A DNA stretch of 64,000 bases from an uncultured Aeromonadaceae bacterium (GTDB lineage Bacteria > Pseudomonadota > Gammaproteobacteria > Enterobacterales > Aeromonadaceae). The DNA is taken from assembly GCA_945957385.1 (NCBI GenBank), contig CAMFKP010000011.1, forward strand, positions 1 to 64,000, in the 5' to 3' direction. Below the pieces are notes generated by a model. That model saw only the letters and a program-made list of their open reading frames with translations. It was not told where the DNA came from and did not search any database. Shown here piece after piece: positions 25,410 to 37,482 of this stretch. Made by a program: the position numbers and the translations under genes. Each line of letters begins with the position of its first letter. The first letter of the stretch is position 1.

Positions 25410-26768
25410 TTATGGCCGGCGGTAGGCCTGCTTGCCGTTGACATAGGTGGCGACGACGTTGCGATCATCGCCCTGCATCATCAGGGCGAATAGCCGGTCG
25501 TCCAGCGTCCTGGCCTGGGACTGGCGCAGTTGCTGCAGCGGCGTGGCGCCCCACTCCAGCACGACAAAGTCCGCCTCCCGTCCCGATTGGAAGCTGCCGA
25601 TGCGGTCGGCCAGTTGCAGTGCCTCGGCGCCGCCAAGCGTCGCCTGATACAGCCCTTCGCGCGCCGACAGTTTTTCCCCCTGCAGTTGCTGCACCTTGTA
25701 GCCTTCGTTCAGCGTCTGCAGCATCGAGAAGCTGGTACCGGCGCCGACATCGGTGCCGAGGCCGACCCGCACGCCGGCCTGCTTCAGCGGATGCAGCCGG
25801 AACAGGCCACTGCCGAGAAACAGGTTCGAGGTCGGGCAGAAGGCCACCGCCGCGCCGCGGGCCGCCAGGGTTTGCGCTTCGCCGTCCTCGAGGTGGATGG
25901 CATGGGCAAACACCGACCGTGGCCCGGCCAGGCCGTAATGGTCATAGACATCCAGGTAGCCCTTGCGCTCGGGAAACAGCGACTTGACCCAGGCGATCTC
26001 GTTTTTGTTCTCGCTGAGGTGGGTTTGCAGGTAGACGTCGGGGAACTCCTGCAGCAGCTTGCCGGCCAGTGCCAGTTGCTGCGGCGTCGAGGTCGGTGCA
26101 AAGCGCGGGGTGACGGCATACAGCAGGCGCCCGTGGTGGTGCCACTTGCGGATCAGCGCTCGGCTCTCGTCATAGCCGCGCTGCGCCGTGTCGCGCAGGT
26201 AGTCCGGCGCGTTGCGGTCCATCAGCACCTTGCCGGCGATCAGCCGCATCTGCTTGGCGTCCGCGGCCTCGAACAGCGCGTCCACCGATTGCGGGTGCAC
26301 GGTGGTAAACACCAGCGCCGTCGTGGTGCCGTTGCGCAGCAGCTCGTTGATGAAGAAACCGGCACGCTGGCGGGCATAGCCGGCATCGGCAAACTTGCGC
26401 TCGGTGGGGAAGGTGTAGCTGTTGAGCCACTCCAGCAGCTGCTCGCCGTACGAGGCGATCATCTCGGTCTGCGGAAAATGGATATGGGTATCGACAAACC
26501 CCGGCAGCAGCAGCTTGCCGCGGTAGTCGGTGATCGTCAGCTGGCGCCGCTGTGCCGCCGGCACACTGGCGTAATCGCTGGCGGCGACGACGTGGCCGTC
26601 CCGGATCAGCAGCAGGCCATCTTCGAGGTAGTGCGTGGCGTTGGCATCCCGCGTCGGATCGGCAGTGAAATAGAGCAGACTGGCCCGATAGGCCTGGGTC
26701 GCAGCAGAGGCAGACATGGTCACCCCCAGACAGAGTAAATAAACAATAAAATAAACGGTCCTGTTCAT
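25410..26768 (-). CDS. guaD: guanine deaminase with a probable signal peptide
   Basis: Deaminates guanine to xanthine. The 452-aa product carries the amidohydrolase metal ligands: PGFVDTHIHFPQ, the THLSENKNEIAW histidine, FAHAIHLED and GTDVGAGTSF. Similarity to E. coli GuaD runs along the whole barrel. Unusually, the N-terminus MNRTVYFIVYLLCLGVTMSASA looks like a Sec signal with an ASA-type cleavage site. AGGAA precedes this first ATG, but GGGGGTG also precedes the internal ATG at 26717, which would remove the hydrophobic part and give a cytoplasmic enzyme. Export is therefore possible, not shown. Confidence 0.85.
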   Translation of the reverse strand: MNRTVYFIVYLLCLGVTMSASAATQAYRASLLYFTADPTRDANATHYLEDGLLLIRDGHVVAASDYASVPAAQRRQLTITDYRGKLLLPGFVDTHIHFPQTEMIASYGEQLLEWLNSYTFPTERKFADAGYARQRAGFFINELLRNGTTTALVFTTVHPQSVDALFEAADAKQMRLIAGKVLMDRNAPDYLRDTAQRGYDESRALIRKWHHHGRLLYAVTPRFAPTSTPQQLALAGKLLQEFPDVYLQTHLSENKNEIAWVKSLFPERKGYLDVYDHYGLAGPRSVFAHAIHLEDGEAQTLAARGAAVAFCPTSNLFLGSGLFRLHPLKQAGVRVGLGTDVGAGTSFSMLQTLNEGYKVQQLQGEKLSAREGLYQATLGGAEALQLADRIGSFQSGREADFVVLEWGATPLQQLRQSQARTLDDRLFALMMQGDDRNVVATYVNGKQAYRRP

Positions 26769-27224
26769 GGAGCGGTTCCTGCAATCAGAGTTTATGTGGT
26801 CAAGAAATAAATCTGATTTTTGATGGCGCAGGCGGGATGGGCGTCATCGTCACGAGGGGAGTCTTCCGTTACTGATCTTGTTTGACGCAGTAACTGACTG
26901 AAAATCAGTAAAAGCCAGATGACAATAAAATAATTAAACCCAAGGCGTCAATAATAAATTTATCAGCTTAAACAATGGCTTTTTTGCTGACTTGTTCTGT
27001 TTTGCACAAATAAAGTAACGGATCATTTCAGTTATTTTGAAATAATCTGCAGTATGCCGAATGGCTGGGTTTATATTCTGCTTGGTTAAGTTGTTTTAAT
27101 TAAAAAATAATGCGCTTCACTCCGGTTTTAATTTTATATTGTCAGTCGATGGCTATTAATAAATAGCCATCTGTGGTGCCGATAATATAAAAACACCCCC
27201 TGTCATCGCTGACAGGGGAGCTTA
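26769..27224. other. AT-rich gene-free stretch upstream of guaD
   Basis: About 450 nt without an ORF of note. It presumably holds the guaD promoter, and its left end in patD direction contains the patD terminator (27186-27220). No riboswitch or operator could be recognised. Confidence 0.5.
27186..27220 (-). terminator. terminator of the ydcSTUV-patD operon
   Basis: On the minus strand, CCCCTGTC, loop AGCGAT, GACAGGGG is followed by TGTTTTTAT. It sits just after the patD stop. A near-identical stem-loop occurs after the epimerase gene at 44897-44916. Confidence 0.85.
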
Positions 27225-28649
27225 TTACCACTTCACCATGACGTGGCGGGCGCAGGTGTACTCTTCCAGCGCATACATCGACATGTCCTTGCCGTAGCCG
27301 GACTGCTTGAGGCCGCCATGGGGCATCTCGTTGGTGATGATGAAATGGGTGTTGATCCAGGTGCAGCCGTACTGCAGCGCGGCGGCGGCCGACATCGCCT
27401 TGCCGACATCCTGGGTCCACACCGAGGAGGCGAGGCCGTATTCGGAGTCGTTGGCAAAGGCGACACCCTGCTCCAGATCGTCGATGGCGGTGACCGAGAC
27501 CACGGGGCCGAACACCTCTTTTTGCACGATCTCGTCGCTCTGCAGCGCACCGGCGACCAGCGTCGGCTGGTAGAAGTAGCCATTGCCGTCGCCGACGTCG
27601 CCACCGGTGACGATCTCGATGTGCTTCTGCTCGCGGGCGCGGTCGACGAAGCTGACCACGCGGTCGCGGTGCGCGGCATAGATCAGCGGCCCCAGCTCGG
27701 TAGTCGGGTCATCCTGCAGCCCCATCTTCAGCGTACCGATGGCACTGCCGAGATCGGCGACCAGCCGGTCGTAGATCCCCTTCTGCGCATAGATGCGGCA
27801 CGCGGCGGTGCAGTCCTGCCCGGCGTTATAGAAACCAAAGGTGCGGATGCCGGCCACCACGTCGTCGAGGTTGGCATCGTCGAGCACGATCACCGGTGCC
27901 TTGCCACCAAGCTCCATGTGGGTGCGCTTGAGGGTCTGGGCGGCGGACTCCACCAGTCGCTTGCCGGTCGGGATCGAGCCGGTCAGCGACACCATGCGCA
28001 CCCGCGGATGGCTGACCAGCGGGGCGCCGACTTCGGCGCCGCGGCCGTGGACGATATTGACCACCCCCGGCGGCAGCAGCTCGGCTAGCAGCGGCACCAG
28101 TGCCAGTGTGGTCAGCGGCGTCACTTCCGACGGCTTGAGGATCACGGTATTGCCGGCGGCCAGCGCCGGTGCCAGCTTCCAGGCGGCCATCTGCAGCGGG
28201 TAGTTCCACGGCGCGATCGAGGCGACGACACCGATCGGATCGCGGCGAATCATCGACGTGAACCCCGGCACATACTCGCCGGCCGCCGAGCCATTCAGGC
28301 AGCGTGCGGCACCGGCGAAGAAGCGGAAGCAGTCCACCACCGCCGGGATCTCATCGTTGAGCATGGCGTGATAGGGCTTGCCGCAGTTCAGCGACTCGAG
28401 GCGCGCCAGCTCTTCTCCCTTGCGCTCGATGGCATCGGCCAGCGCCAGCAGGCGGCTGGAACGTTCGCGCGGTGGCAGTGCGGCCCAGGCCGGGAACGCG
28501 GCATCGGCGGCGGCGACGGCGGCCAGCACCTGTTCCGGTGACGCCTCCGGAATGCGGGTCAGTTCGGCGCCGGTCGACGGATTGAAGACCGGGAGTTCGC
28601 TACCGGTACCGGCCACCGGCTGGCCATTGATCAGAAGTAGGTTGTGCAT
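27225..28649 (-). CDS. patD: gamma-aminobutyraldehyde dehydrogenase
   Basis: Oxidises 4-aminobutanal to GABA with NAD+, the second step of putrescine transamination. The 474 residues equal E. coli PatD (YdcW). ALDH features: [13 protein letters not shown], the LTGSIPTGK loop, ELGGKAP with the catalytic glutamate and [11 protein letters not shown] with the catalytic cysteine. GGAG lies 8 nt before the ATG; an in-frame ATG 48 nt earlier lacks one. It is the last gene after ydcSTUV, as in E. coli. No putrescine aminotransferase (patA) is seen in the window. Confidence 0.9.
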   Translation of the reverse strand: MHNLLLINGQPVAGTGSELPVFNPSTGAELTRIPEASPEQVLAAVAAADAAFPAWAALPPRERSSRLLALADAIERKGEELARLESLNCGKPYHAMLNDEIPAVVDCFRFFAGAARCLNGSAAGEYVPGFTSMIRRDPIGVVASIAPWNYPLQMAAWKLAPALAAGNTVILKPSEVTPLTTLALVPLLAELLPPGVVNIVHGRGAEVGAPLVSHPRVRMVSLTGSIPTGKRLVESAAQTLKRTHMELGGKAPVIVLDDANLDDVVAGIRTFGFYNAGQDCTAACRIYAQKGIYDRLVADLGSAIGTLKMGLQDDPTTELGPLIYAAHRDRVVSFVDRAREQKHIEIVTGGDVGDGNGYFYQPTLVAGALQSDEIVQKEVFGPVVSVTAIDDLEQGVAFANDSEYGLASSVWTQDVGKAMSAAAALQYGCTWINTHFIITNEMPHGGLKQSGYGKDMSMYALEEYTCARHVMVKW

Positions 28650-28686
28650 GTCAGTCGCTCCATCAGTAAAAGGTCGGGTCGGGCGG

Positions 28687-29496
28687 CTACTTGCCACTGC
28701 CGGCGACCGTGTCGGTGTCCTTGGTTAGATAATAGGCGCCCAGAATCGGTAGCACGGTGGCCAGCATCACCGCCAGCGCCACCACATTGGTGATCGGCAC
28801 GTCGCGGGGGCGGGTCAGCTGGCCCAGCAGCCAGATCGGCAGCGTCTTCTCGTGACCGGCGGTAAAGGTGGTGACGATGATTTCGTCAAACGACAGTGCG
28901 AACGCCAGCAGGCCACCGGCCAGCATCGCGGTGGCCAGGTTCGGCAGTACCACGTAGCGGAAGGTTTGCCAGCCGTTGGCACCCAGATCCAGCGACGCCT
29001 CGATCAGGCTCAGGCTGGTGCGGCGAAAGCGCGCCAGCACGTTGTTGAAGACGATGACCACGCAAAACGTGGCGTGGCTGACGATCAGCGTCAGCATGCC
29101 CGGCTCGATGCCCAGGCGCTGGAAACTGGCCAGCAGCGCCAGGCCGGTGATGATGCCGGGCAGCGCAATAGGCAGCACCAGCAGCATCGAGAACGCCTCC
29201 TTGCCGAAGAAGCGGTGGCGCCACATCGCCAGCGCCGCCAGCGTGCCGAGCAGCAGCGCCAGCAGTGTCGCGGCGGCGGCCACCTGCAGCGACAGTCCGA
29301 CGGCGTCGAGGATGTCCGGGCGGCGCGCCGCGGCGGCAAACCACTGCAGCGTGAAGCCCTGCAGCGGAAAACTGAACGCGGCACTCTCGGTATTGAAGGC
29401 GTACAGCGCGATGACCAGCAGCGGCAGGTGCAACAGCCCCAGTCCGCACCAGGCCAGCAGTTTTAACAACGGTGAGGCATGACGGTCAGAGTGCAT
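28687..29496 (-). CDS. ydcV: ABC transporter permease YdcV
   Basis: A 269-aa inner-membrane permease of the PotC/PotI type, with about six hydrophobic segments and the binding-protein-dependent EAA loop ([23 protein letters not shown]). Pairs with YdcU to form the membrane channel of a polyamine-type importer. Its ATG overlaps the end of ydcU by 11 nt. An in-frame ATG 24 nt further upstream also exists. Confidence 0.9.
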   Translation of the reverse strand: MHSDRHASPLLKLLAWCGLGLLHLPLLVIALYAFNTESAAFSFPLQGFTLQWFAAAARRPDILDAVGLSLQVAAAATLLALLLGTLAALAMWRHRFFGKEAFSMLLVLPIALPGIITGLALLASFQRLGIEPGMLTLIVSHATFCVVIVFNNVLARFRRTSLSLIEASLDLGANGWQTFRYVVLPNLATAMLAGGLLAFALSFDEIIVTTFTAGHEKTLPIWLLGQLTRPRDVPITNVVALAVMLATVLPILGAYYLTKDTDTVAGSGK

Positions 29497-30448
29497 CGAA
29501 GGCCCCCAGTCGTTTGGCAAACCACAGGTAGAGGCTGATCAGCAGCAAGGGCACCACGGTAAAGGCCGCCGCCAGCGGCATGTTGCCGACCGCGCCCTGC
29601 TGGGTGTAGACCATGGTGCCGATGAACAGCCCGGACGGGCCGACCAGCGTCGGTATGATGTAGTCGCCGAGGGTCAGGCAGAAGGTGAAGATCGAGCCGG
29701 CCATGACGCCGGGCAGCGCCAGCGGCAGCAGCACAGTGGTCAGCACCTGACGGGGACGGGCCCCCAGATCGCTCGCCGCCTGCAGCAGGCTGGGGGCGAT
29801 GCGCTCCAGCGCTGCCTGGATCGGCAAGATCATGAACGGCAGCCAGATGTAGCTGAACACCAGGAAGCGCCCCAGGTGCGAGGTGGCCAACGTGTTGCCA
29901 CCGATCGGGGTCTGTAGCAGCCACAACAGCGCCGGCTCCAGCCCGAGGTGGCCGAGCAGCCACTGCAGCAGGCCATCGCGGGAGAGGATCGCCGTCCAGG
30001 CATAGGCCTTGACGATGTAGCTGGCCCACATCGGCAACATGACGCCGATGTAGAACAGCGCCTTGATGCGCGGGCTGGCGTAGAGCGCCATATACAGCGC
30101 GATCGGGAACGCCATCAGCGCATCGGCAACGCTGACCGCCAGCGCCATCGTCACGGTGCGCAGCACTATGTCGAGGTTGCCGGCGCTCAGCAGTTGGCGG
30201 TAGTTGTCCAGCGTCCACTCCGGCAGCACCGACATCGTAAAGTCATCGAAGGTGTAGAAGCTCTGACCGAGCAGACTGAACAGCGAGCCCAGATAGAGGC
30301 CGCCCATCCACAGCAGTGGCAGCACCAGCCAGATCAGCAGCATCAGATGCGGGTGCAGGAACAGCCAGCGACCAACGCGGCCGGCCGTTGACAACCCGGC
30401 CAGCGGCGAGCCGGCCGCGGGTGTGGTCGGGGTGAGGGCGGCACTCAT
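29486..30448 (-). CDS. ydcU: ABC transporter permease YdcU
   Basis: A 320-aa permease of the PotB/PotH type. After a soluble N-terminal stretch and a first membrane helix ([19 protein letters not shown]) it has the usual core, with an EAA-like loop ([27 protein letters not shown]). GGGAG precedes the ATG, which overlaps the ydcT stop by 4 nt. Second membrane subunit of the YdcSTUV importer. Confidence 0.9.
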   Translation of the reverse strand: MSAALTPTTPAAGSPLAGLSTAGRVGRWLFLHPHLMLLIWLVLPLLWMGGLYLGSLFSLLGQSFYTFDDFTMSVLPEWTLDNYRQLLSAGNLDIVLRTVTMALAVSVADALMAFPIALYMALYASPRIKALFYIGVMLPMWASYIVKAYAWTAILSRDGLLQWLLGHLGLEPALLWLLQTPIGGNTLATSHLGRFLVFSYIWLPFMILPIQAALERIAPSLLQAASDLGARPRQVLTTVLLPLALPGVMAGSIFTFCLTLGDYIIPTLVGPSGLFIGTMVYTQQGAVGNMPLAAAFTVVPLLLISLYLWFAKRLGAFDAL

Positions 30449-31476
30449 GGCTGGCTCCCGCTGTCATCCTGCAGCGGCACCATGGCGCTGCGCGACCAGC
30501 CACAGCCGAGGCGGGTGCCAATATCCGGCAGCGGAGCATCGTCGCCATCACGGTGCGGCACATGGACCGCCAGCGTCTGCTGCTGGCCGAGATCCAGTTC
30601 CAGCCGGCTGTAGGCGCCGTGGTAGTGGACATGGCGCAACTTGCCTTCGATCTGCACCTCATGCTGGCCATAGGGGGTCAGCAGCTGCACATGCTCCGGA
30701 CGCAACGCGAACGGTTGTGCCTGGCCGCTGAGGCGCTGTGCCAGTTCGCCACTGATGACGTTGGACGAGCCGACAAAGCGGGCGACAAACGGCGTCTGTG
30801 GCCGGGCGTACAGCGCACGCGGGGTGTCCAGTTGCTCGATGCGGCCGCGGTTGAACACGGCGACGCGGTCGGACATCGACAGCGCCTCGCCCTGATCGTG
30901 GGTGACATAGACGAAGGTGATGCCCAGATGGCGATGCAGCCGTTTCAGTTCGGACTGCATCTGCTCGCGCAGTTTCAGATCCAGGGCGCCGAGCGGCTCG
31001 TCCAGCAGCAGTACCTTGGGGCGGTTGACCAGCGCCCGGGCCAACGCGACGCGCTGGCGCTGGCCGCCGGAGAGCGCCGACGGTTTGCGATCGCCGTAGC
31101 CGCCGAGGGCCACCAGTTCCAGCGCCTCCTCGCTGCGTGCCAGCCGGTCACCGCGGCCGACGCCCTTGATCTTCAGGCCATAGGCGATGTTCTCGCTGAC
31201 GCTGAGGTGCGGGAACAGTGCATAGTCCTGAAACACGGTATTCACGTCACGCAAATAGGGCGGCAGGCCAACGGCATCGACGCCGCCGAGGCGCACCACG
31301 CCGAGATCGGGCTGCTCGAAGCCGGCCATCAGGCGCAGGCAGGTGGTCTTGCCGGAGCCTGACGGCCCCAGCATCGAGAAGAACTCACCCTGTTCAATCT
31401 GCAGCGACACGCGGTCAACCGCCTTGACCTTGCCATACAGCCGGCTGACGGCTGAAAACTCTACGGCGAATGTCAT
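30445..31476 (-). CDS. ydcT: ABC transporter ATPase YdcT
   Basis: A 343-aa ATPase that powers the importer. The Walker A GPSGSGKTTC (near residue 40), ALSGGQRQRVALARALV signature, Walker B LLLDEPLGALD and the switch histidine region are intact. The C-terminal extension forms a TOBE-like domain (FALRPEHVQLL). Related to PotA/PotG. GGGAGG lies just before the ATG. Confidence 0.93.
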   Translation of the reverse strand: MTFAVEFSAVSRLYGKVKAVDRVSLQIEQGEFFSMLGPSGSGKTTCLRLMAGFEQPDLGVVRLGGVDAVGLPPYLRDVNTVFQDYALFPHLSVSENIAYGLKIKGVGRGDRLARSEEALELVALGGYGDRKPSALSGGQRQRVALARALVNRPKVLLLDEPLGALDLKLREQMQSELKRLHRHLGITFVYVTHDQGEALSMSDRVAVFNRGRIEQLDTPRALYARPQTPFVARFVGSSNVISGELAQRLSGQAQPFALRPEHVQLLTPYGQHEVQIEGKLRHVHYHGAYSRLELDLGQQQTLAVHVPHRDGDDAPLPDIGTRLGCGWSRSAMVPLQDDSGSQP

Positions 31477-31488
31477 ACAGCCTCCCGG

Positions 31489-32649
31489 TTAACGGCCGCC
31501 CATGATGGCGATGTAGTCCTGCACCCAGCGGCTGTAGGGGACACAGCTGCCCTGGCTGCACTTGGCCTGGGGCGTCTTCCAGAACGCGATCTTGGCGAAG
31601 TTGTCGAAGCCGTTGGTGGCGCAGCCGGTCTCTCCCAGCAGGCTCGACGCCTTGCAGGCGGCCGGCACCGCCGGTACCGAGCCGAACCAGGCGGCAACAT
31701 CACCCTGCACCTTGGGTTGCAGCGACCAGTTCAGCCACTTGTAGGCGCAGACCGGGTGGGCGGCATTGGCGTGCAGCATGGTGGTATCGGCCCAGCCGGT
31801 GGCGCCTTCGACCGGTATCGTCGAGGCGATGGGTTGTTTTTCGGCCTGCAGCGCATTGACCTGGAACGGCCAGGCGCCGGAGGCGACCACCCCTTCGTTC
31901 TTGAAGTCGCTCATCTGCACGTTGTAGTCATGCCAGTAGCGGTGGATCAGGCTGTGTTGCTGGCGCACCAGCGCCAGCACGGCGGCATACTGCGCCTCGT
32001 TGAGTTCGTAGGGGTCTGTGATGCCGAGCTCCGGCTGCGCATGCTTGAGGTAGAGCGCCGCATCGGCCAGGTAGATGGCGCCATCATAGGCCTGTACCCG
32101 GCCCTGGTTCGGTTTGCCATCCGGCAGCGGCTGTGCCTTGAAGACGACTTCCCAGCTGGTGGGCGCGGTCTTGAAGACGTTGGTGTTGTACATCAGCACG
32201 TTCGGCCCCCACTGGTAGGGGGTGCCGTAATGCTGGCCGGCGACCGTATGCCAGGGGGCGTTCTGCAGTCGCGAATCGATCTGGCTCCAGTTCGGGATCA
32301 GCGCCGGATTGATGGGTTGTACGCGCTTGCCGTAGATCAGGCGCAGCGAGGCATCACCGGAGGCGGTGACCAGGTCATAGCCCCCCTTGGCCATCAGTGA
32401 CACCATCTCGTCCGAGGTGGCGGCGGTCTTGACGCGCACCTGGCAGCCGGTTTCCTGCTCGAAGCCGGTGACCCAGTCATAGGCCTTGTCGGTGTCGCCG
32501 CGTTCGATGTAACCGGGCCAGGCGATGATATCCAGCACCCCTTCACCCTTGCCGAGACGCTGCAGCGGTTCGGCCTGTGCCGAGGTGGCGGCGACGATGG
32601 CAACAGACAGCGGACAGGCAAGGGCGGCAAAACGGGTGCTGGGCTTCAT
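31489..32649 (-). CDS. ydcS: periplasmic polyamine-type binding protein YdcS
   Basis: A 386-aa solute-binding protein with a Sec signal peptide (cleavage near TSAQA-EPLQR) and the polyamine-binding-protein start LDIIAWPGYIERG, followed by ETGCQVRVKTAATSDEMV and LVTASGDAS. In E. coli the YdcS protein feeds the YdcTUV putrescine importer and has also been linked to polyhydroxybutyrate synthesis. First gene of the operon, with GGAGAG before the ATG. Putrescine is the expected ligand because patD is in the same operon. Confidence 0.9.
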   Translation of the reverse strand: MKPSTRFAALACPLSVAIVAATSAQAEPLQRLGKGEGVLDIIAWPGYIERGDTDKAYDWVTGFEQETGCQVRVKTAATSDEMVSLMAKGGYDLVTASGDASLRLIYGKRVQPINPALIPNWSQIDSRLQNAPWHTVAGQHYGTPYQWGPNVLMYNTNVFKTAPTSWEVVFKAQPLPDGKPNQGRVQAYDGAIYLADAALYLKHAQPELGITDPYELNEAQYAAVLALVRQQHSLIHRYWHDYNVQMSDFKNEGVVASGAWPFQVNALQAEKQPIASTIPVEGATGWADTTMLHANAAHPVCAYKWLNWSLQPKVQGDVAAWFGSVPAVPAACKASSLLGETGCATNGFDNFAKIAFWKTPQAKCSQGSCVPYSRWVQDYIAIMGGR

Positions 32650-32867
32650 GACGTACTCTCCGTGTATCCGGCAGGGCCGGTGATATGCCTCGGGGTAGAG
32701 GCGCTTAACGGAGACTATTCAAGGGCTGTGCCAGCCGGCTCGAGGCCTGTTGCCATCAGGGGTGCACGCTTTTTGCCCACAGGGCGAGCAGGGGGACAGC
32801 TCGCACCAAAGTGGAGCAAATGGTGAACCGAGGTGAGCCAGGGTGGCTCGCTATGTTTATCGCGACG

Positions 32868-32895
32868 ATAAAAAAGCCGCCCGGATGGGCGGCTT
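32868..32895 (-). terminator. pgi terminator
   Basis: On the minus strand AAGCCGCCC, loop ATCC, GGGCGGCTT runs into a TTTTTT tract. It is about 30 nt after the pgi stop. Confidence 0.9.
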
Positions 32896-32924
32896 GTGAT
32901 CAGCGTGATATCTGAAGGGGAAAA

Positions 32925-34583
<1,659 letters not shown>

Positions 34584-34815
34584 CTAAGAGTCGAGGGTTG
34601 AAACCTGTACGTCCTGTGCACCTGCACCTGACCGGATCGACGCCTCTTCGGGCGCTGCCGGCCAAAAAACGGCGCTAGTTTACACGTTTTTGCCGCGAGT
34701 ATGCTGCACTGATGAGCCAAGTTGCCTTGCGCTAGCGCAGGAAAGCGCTACCGATCCCGCACTGGGCGCCAATGTGGTCTTGCATCAGAGCGGCGGCCGG
34801 GTGTAGGGTAAAAAA

Positions 34816-34869
34816 ATGAACACAATACTGATGACCACTCGATACGCTGCGTGGTGGCGCCTCTACTGA
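34816..34869 (+). CDS. Trp-rich leader peptide of the trpS attenuator
   Basis: A 17-codon ORF reading MNTILMTTRYAAWWRLY and ending in TGA, with TAGGG about 8 nt before the ATG. It has two adjacent TGG codons near its end, as in trp leader peptides. The following RNA can form a 1:2 stem (GCCTC/GAGGC), a 2:3 antiterminator (GGCGGC/GCCGCC) and a terminator. Ribosome stalling at the Trp codons would favour the antiterminator and expression of the TrpRS gene. The function is inferred from this layout. Confidence 0.72.
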   Translation: MNTILMTTRYAAWWRLY

Positions 34870-35976
<1,107 letters not shown>

Positions 35977-35992
35977 TCTGTGCGGGTATGGC

Positions 35993-36826
35993 TCAGGCGG
36001 CGAGTAGCGAAGCCAGACCATGCCCTTCCAGTTGGAAGCGTAACCAGATATCGGCGACATCGGGCCACTCCAGGCTGACCTGGTGCGCCGTATGCAGTGG
36101 CCAGTCGGCTGGCGGGGTCTGTTGCACATCGGCGATCTTGGTTGGCTGGGTGGCCAGCCAAAGTGCCAGGTGGACAATACAGGCATCCCGGTTAATCACG
36201 GTGGCCTGCAGCGGTTGCAGATGTTCACCGATGGCGCTTACCAGATGGGGTGGCAGTTTCCAGCGTTGTGCCAGTTCGGCACCGACGGTGGCATAGGTGT
36301 AGCCCAGTAGCCGATGTTGGGCGTTTAGCTCACCGTCGCGCTCACTGTCCCGCATTAATTTCTGCAATTCGCCGAGTGGTAATCCCAGATGCAAGACCAG
36401 GCGGCCGAGGGCGTGCAAAAGGCCGGCCGTGTAGGCCAGATCGCCGCTATCATTGCCCCGTCTGGCCAACCGCTTGGCCAACTCCGCGACGGTGAAGACC
36501 TGGTTCCAGTAGTGAGTGAGCTGAATGCCGGGCACCGCGGAGACCGATTGCGTCAGACCACAAGCCAGAACCAGATTGCGAACCGTGGCCAACCCTAGGC
36601 GGATACACGCTTCGCGCACCGAGGTGATCACCCGGCCGTTACCAAAGCGTGCCGCATTAGCCAGGCCCAGCAGGCGGGCAGTAATGACAGGATCACAGCT
36701 GATTTTGCTGGCAATGACCAGCAGATCGGGATCGGCCTGATTAAAGGTATCGAGCAGCTCGTGCACGACTTCCGGTACGCTGGGCAGATGGCGTGGCTGA
36801 CTGAACAGGGAGACGAGCGGCGTCAT
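35993..36826 (-). CDS. HDOD-domain protein
   Basis: A 277-aa protein with the HDOD pattern: PSVPEVVHELLDTFNQ, IASKISCDPVITARLLGLANAARFG, REACIRLGLATVRNLVLAC. HDOD proteins are signalling or regulatory proteins without the metal-binding HD residues of true phosphohydrolases; roles in motility and c-di-GMP-linked control are known in some bacteria. I chose the ATG with GAGGA 6 nt upstream; the in-frame GTG at 36841 lacks a site. It converges on trpS with only 16 nt between the stops. Confidence 0.82.
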   Translation of the reverse strand: MTPLVSLFSQPRHLPSVPEVVHELLDTFNQADPDLLVIASKISCDPVITARLLGLANAARFGNGRVITSVREACIRLGLATVRNLVLACGLTQSVSAVPGIQLTHYWNQVFTVAELAKRLARRGNDSGDLAYTAGLLHALGRLVLHLGLPLGELQKLMRDSERDGELNAQHRLLGYTYATVGAELAQRWKLPPHLVSAIGEHLQPLQATVINRDACIVHLALWLATQPTKIADVQQTPPADWPLHTAHQVSLEWPDVADIWLRFQLEGHGLASLLAA

Positions 36827-36962
36827 AAAATCCTCAAACACAAACCGGAAAGGAGCACGAGATACTCTATCTCACTCTATATGGCGCGTTTGGCGGGAGG
36901 GAGGGAATCTATCGTTGGGCGGGCGGTGGAAAGTGAAAACTGTGAGTGGCTTGGCAAGAGCG

Positions 36963-36988
36963 GCGGGAGCCTGTTCACAGGCTCCCGC
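36963..36988 (-). terminator. hairpin after cytochrome b562 gene
   Basis: A perfect 11-bp stem GCGGGAGCCTG/CAGGCTCCCGC with a TTCA loop, just downstream of the gene on the minus strand. There is no T-run, so the terminator role is probable but not certain. Confidence 0.55.
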
Positions 36989-36996
36989 GGCAGAAT

Positions 36997-37392
36997 TTAG
37001 ACGCCGAGCTTCTTGTGGTAGGTCTTGCGGGTGGTGTTGATCTCCTTGATGGCCGCTTTGGCTTCATCAAGCTTGCCGGCATCGATCAGTGCATTGGCGT
37101 CATCCACCTGCTTGATGACGTTGTCCAGCCCTTCGGTATAGGTTTTACGTGCCGGGCTATCCGCGGCTTGATCCTTGAGTCCGCCAGGAACTTCGGTTTT
37201 TGCCTTGAGTGTGGCGTTCTTCAAATCGGCAAGACCGGCCTTCATGCCGGCGGCATCACTGGCACTGCTGGCGGCGCGTAGCGCCTTCGACATGGCTTTC
37301 ATATCGCCTTCAACGGAGGCATGGGCCAGCATGGGAACGGCGACACTGGCAGATAACAACAGGGTGCAGCAAAGGGACGCAAGCTTGTTCAT
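36997..37392 (-). CDS. cybC: periplasmic cytochrome b562
   Basis: A 131-aa protein with a Sec signal ending at AHA-SVEGD. The mature ~106 residues fit the four-helix bundle of cytochrome b562. The heme methionine is in EGDMKAMSK near the mature N-terminus, and the heme histidine is in RKTYHKK at the end, with the conserved arginine four residues before it. It is a small electron carrier of uncertain partner. AAGGAG is 11 nt before the ATG. Monocistronic. Confidence 0.83.
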   Translation of the reverse strand: MNKLASLCCTLLLSASVAVPMLAHASVEGDMKAMSKALRAASSASDAAGMKAGLADLKNATLKAKTEVPGGLKDQAADSPARKTYTEGLDNVIKQVDDANALIDAGKLDEAKAAIKEINTTRKTYHKKLGV

Positions 37393-37482
37393 GAGACTCT
37401 GACTCCTTGATGAAAAGACGTTTCGAGTGTAGCTCGCTTACCTTAAATCGTGCTTAAGATTCCTGACAAGTCCGTGTTTGGA

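Noticed and set aside
26769..27224. Purine riboswitch upstream of guaD
   Set aside because: Looked for because of the guanine deaminase; none of the conserved three-way-junction features were found.
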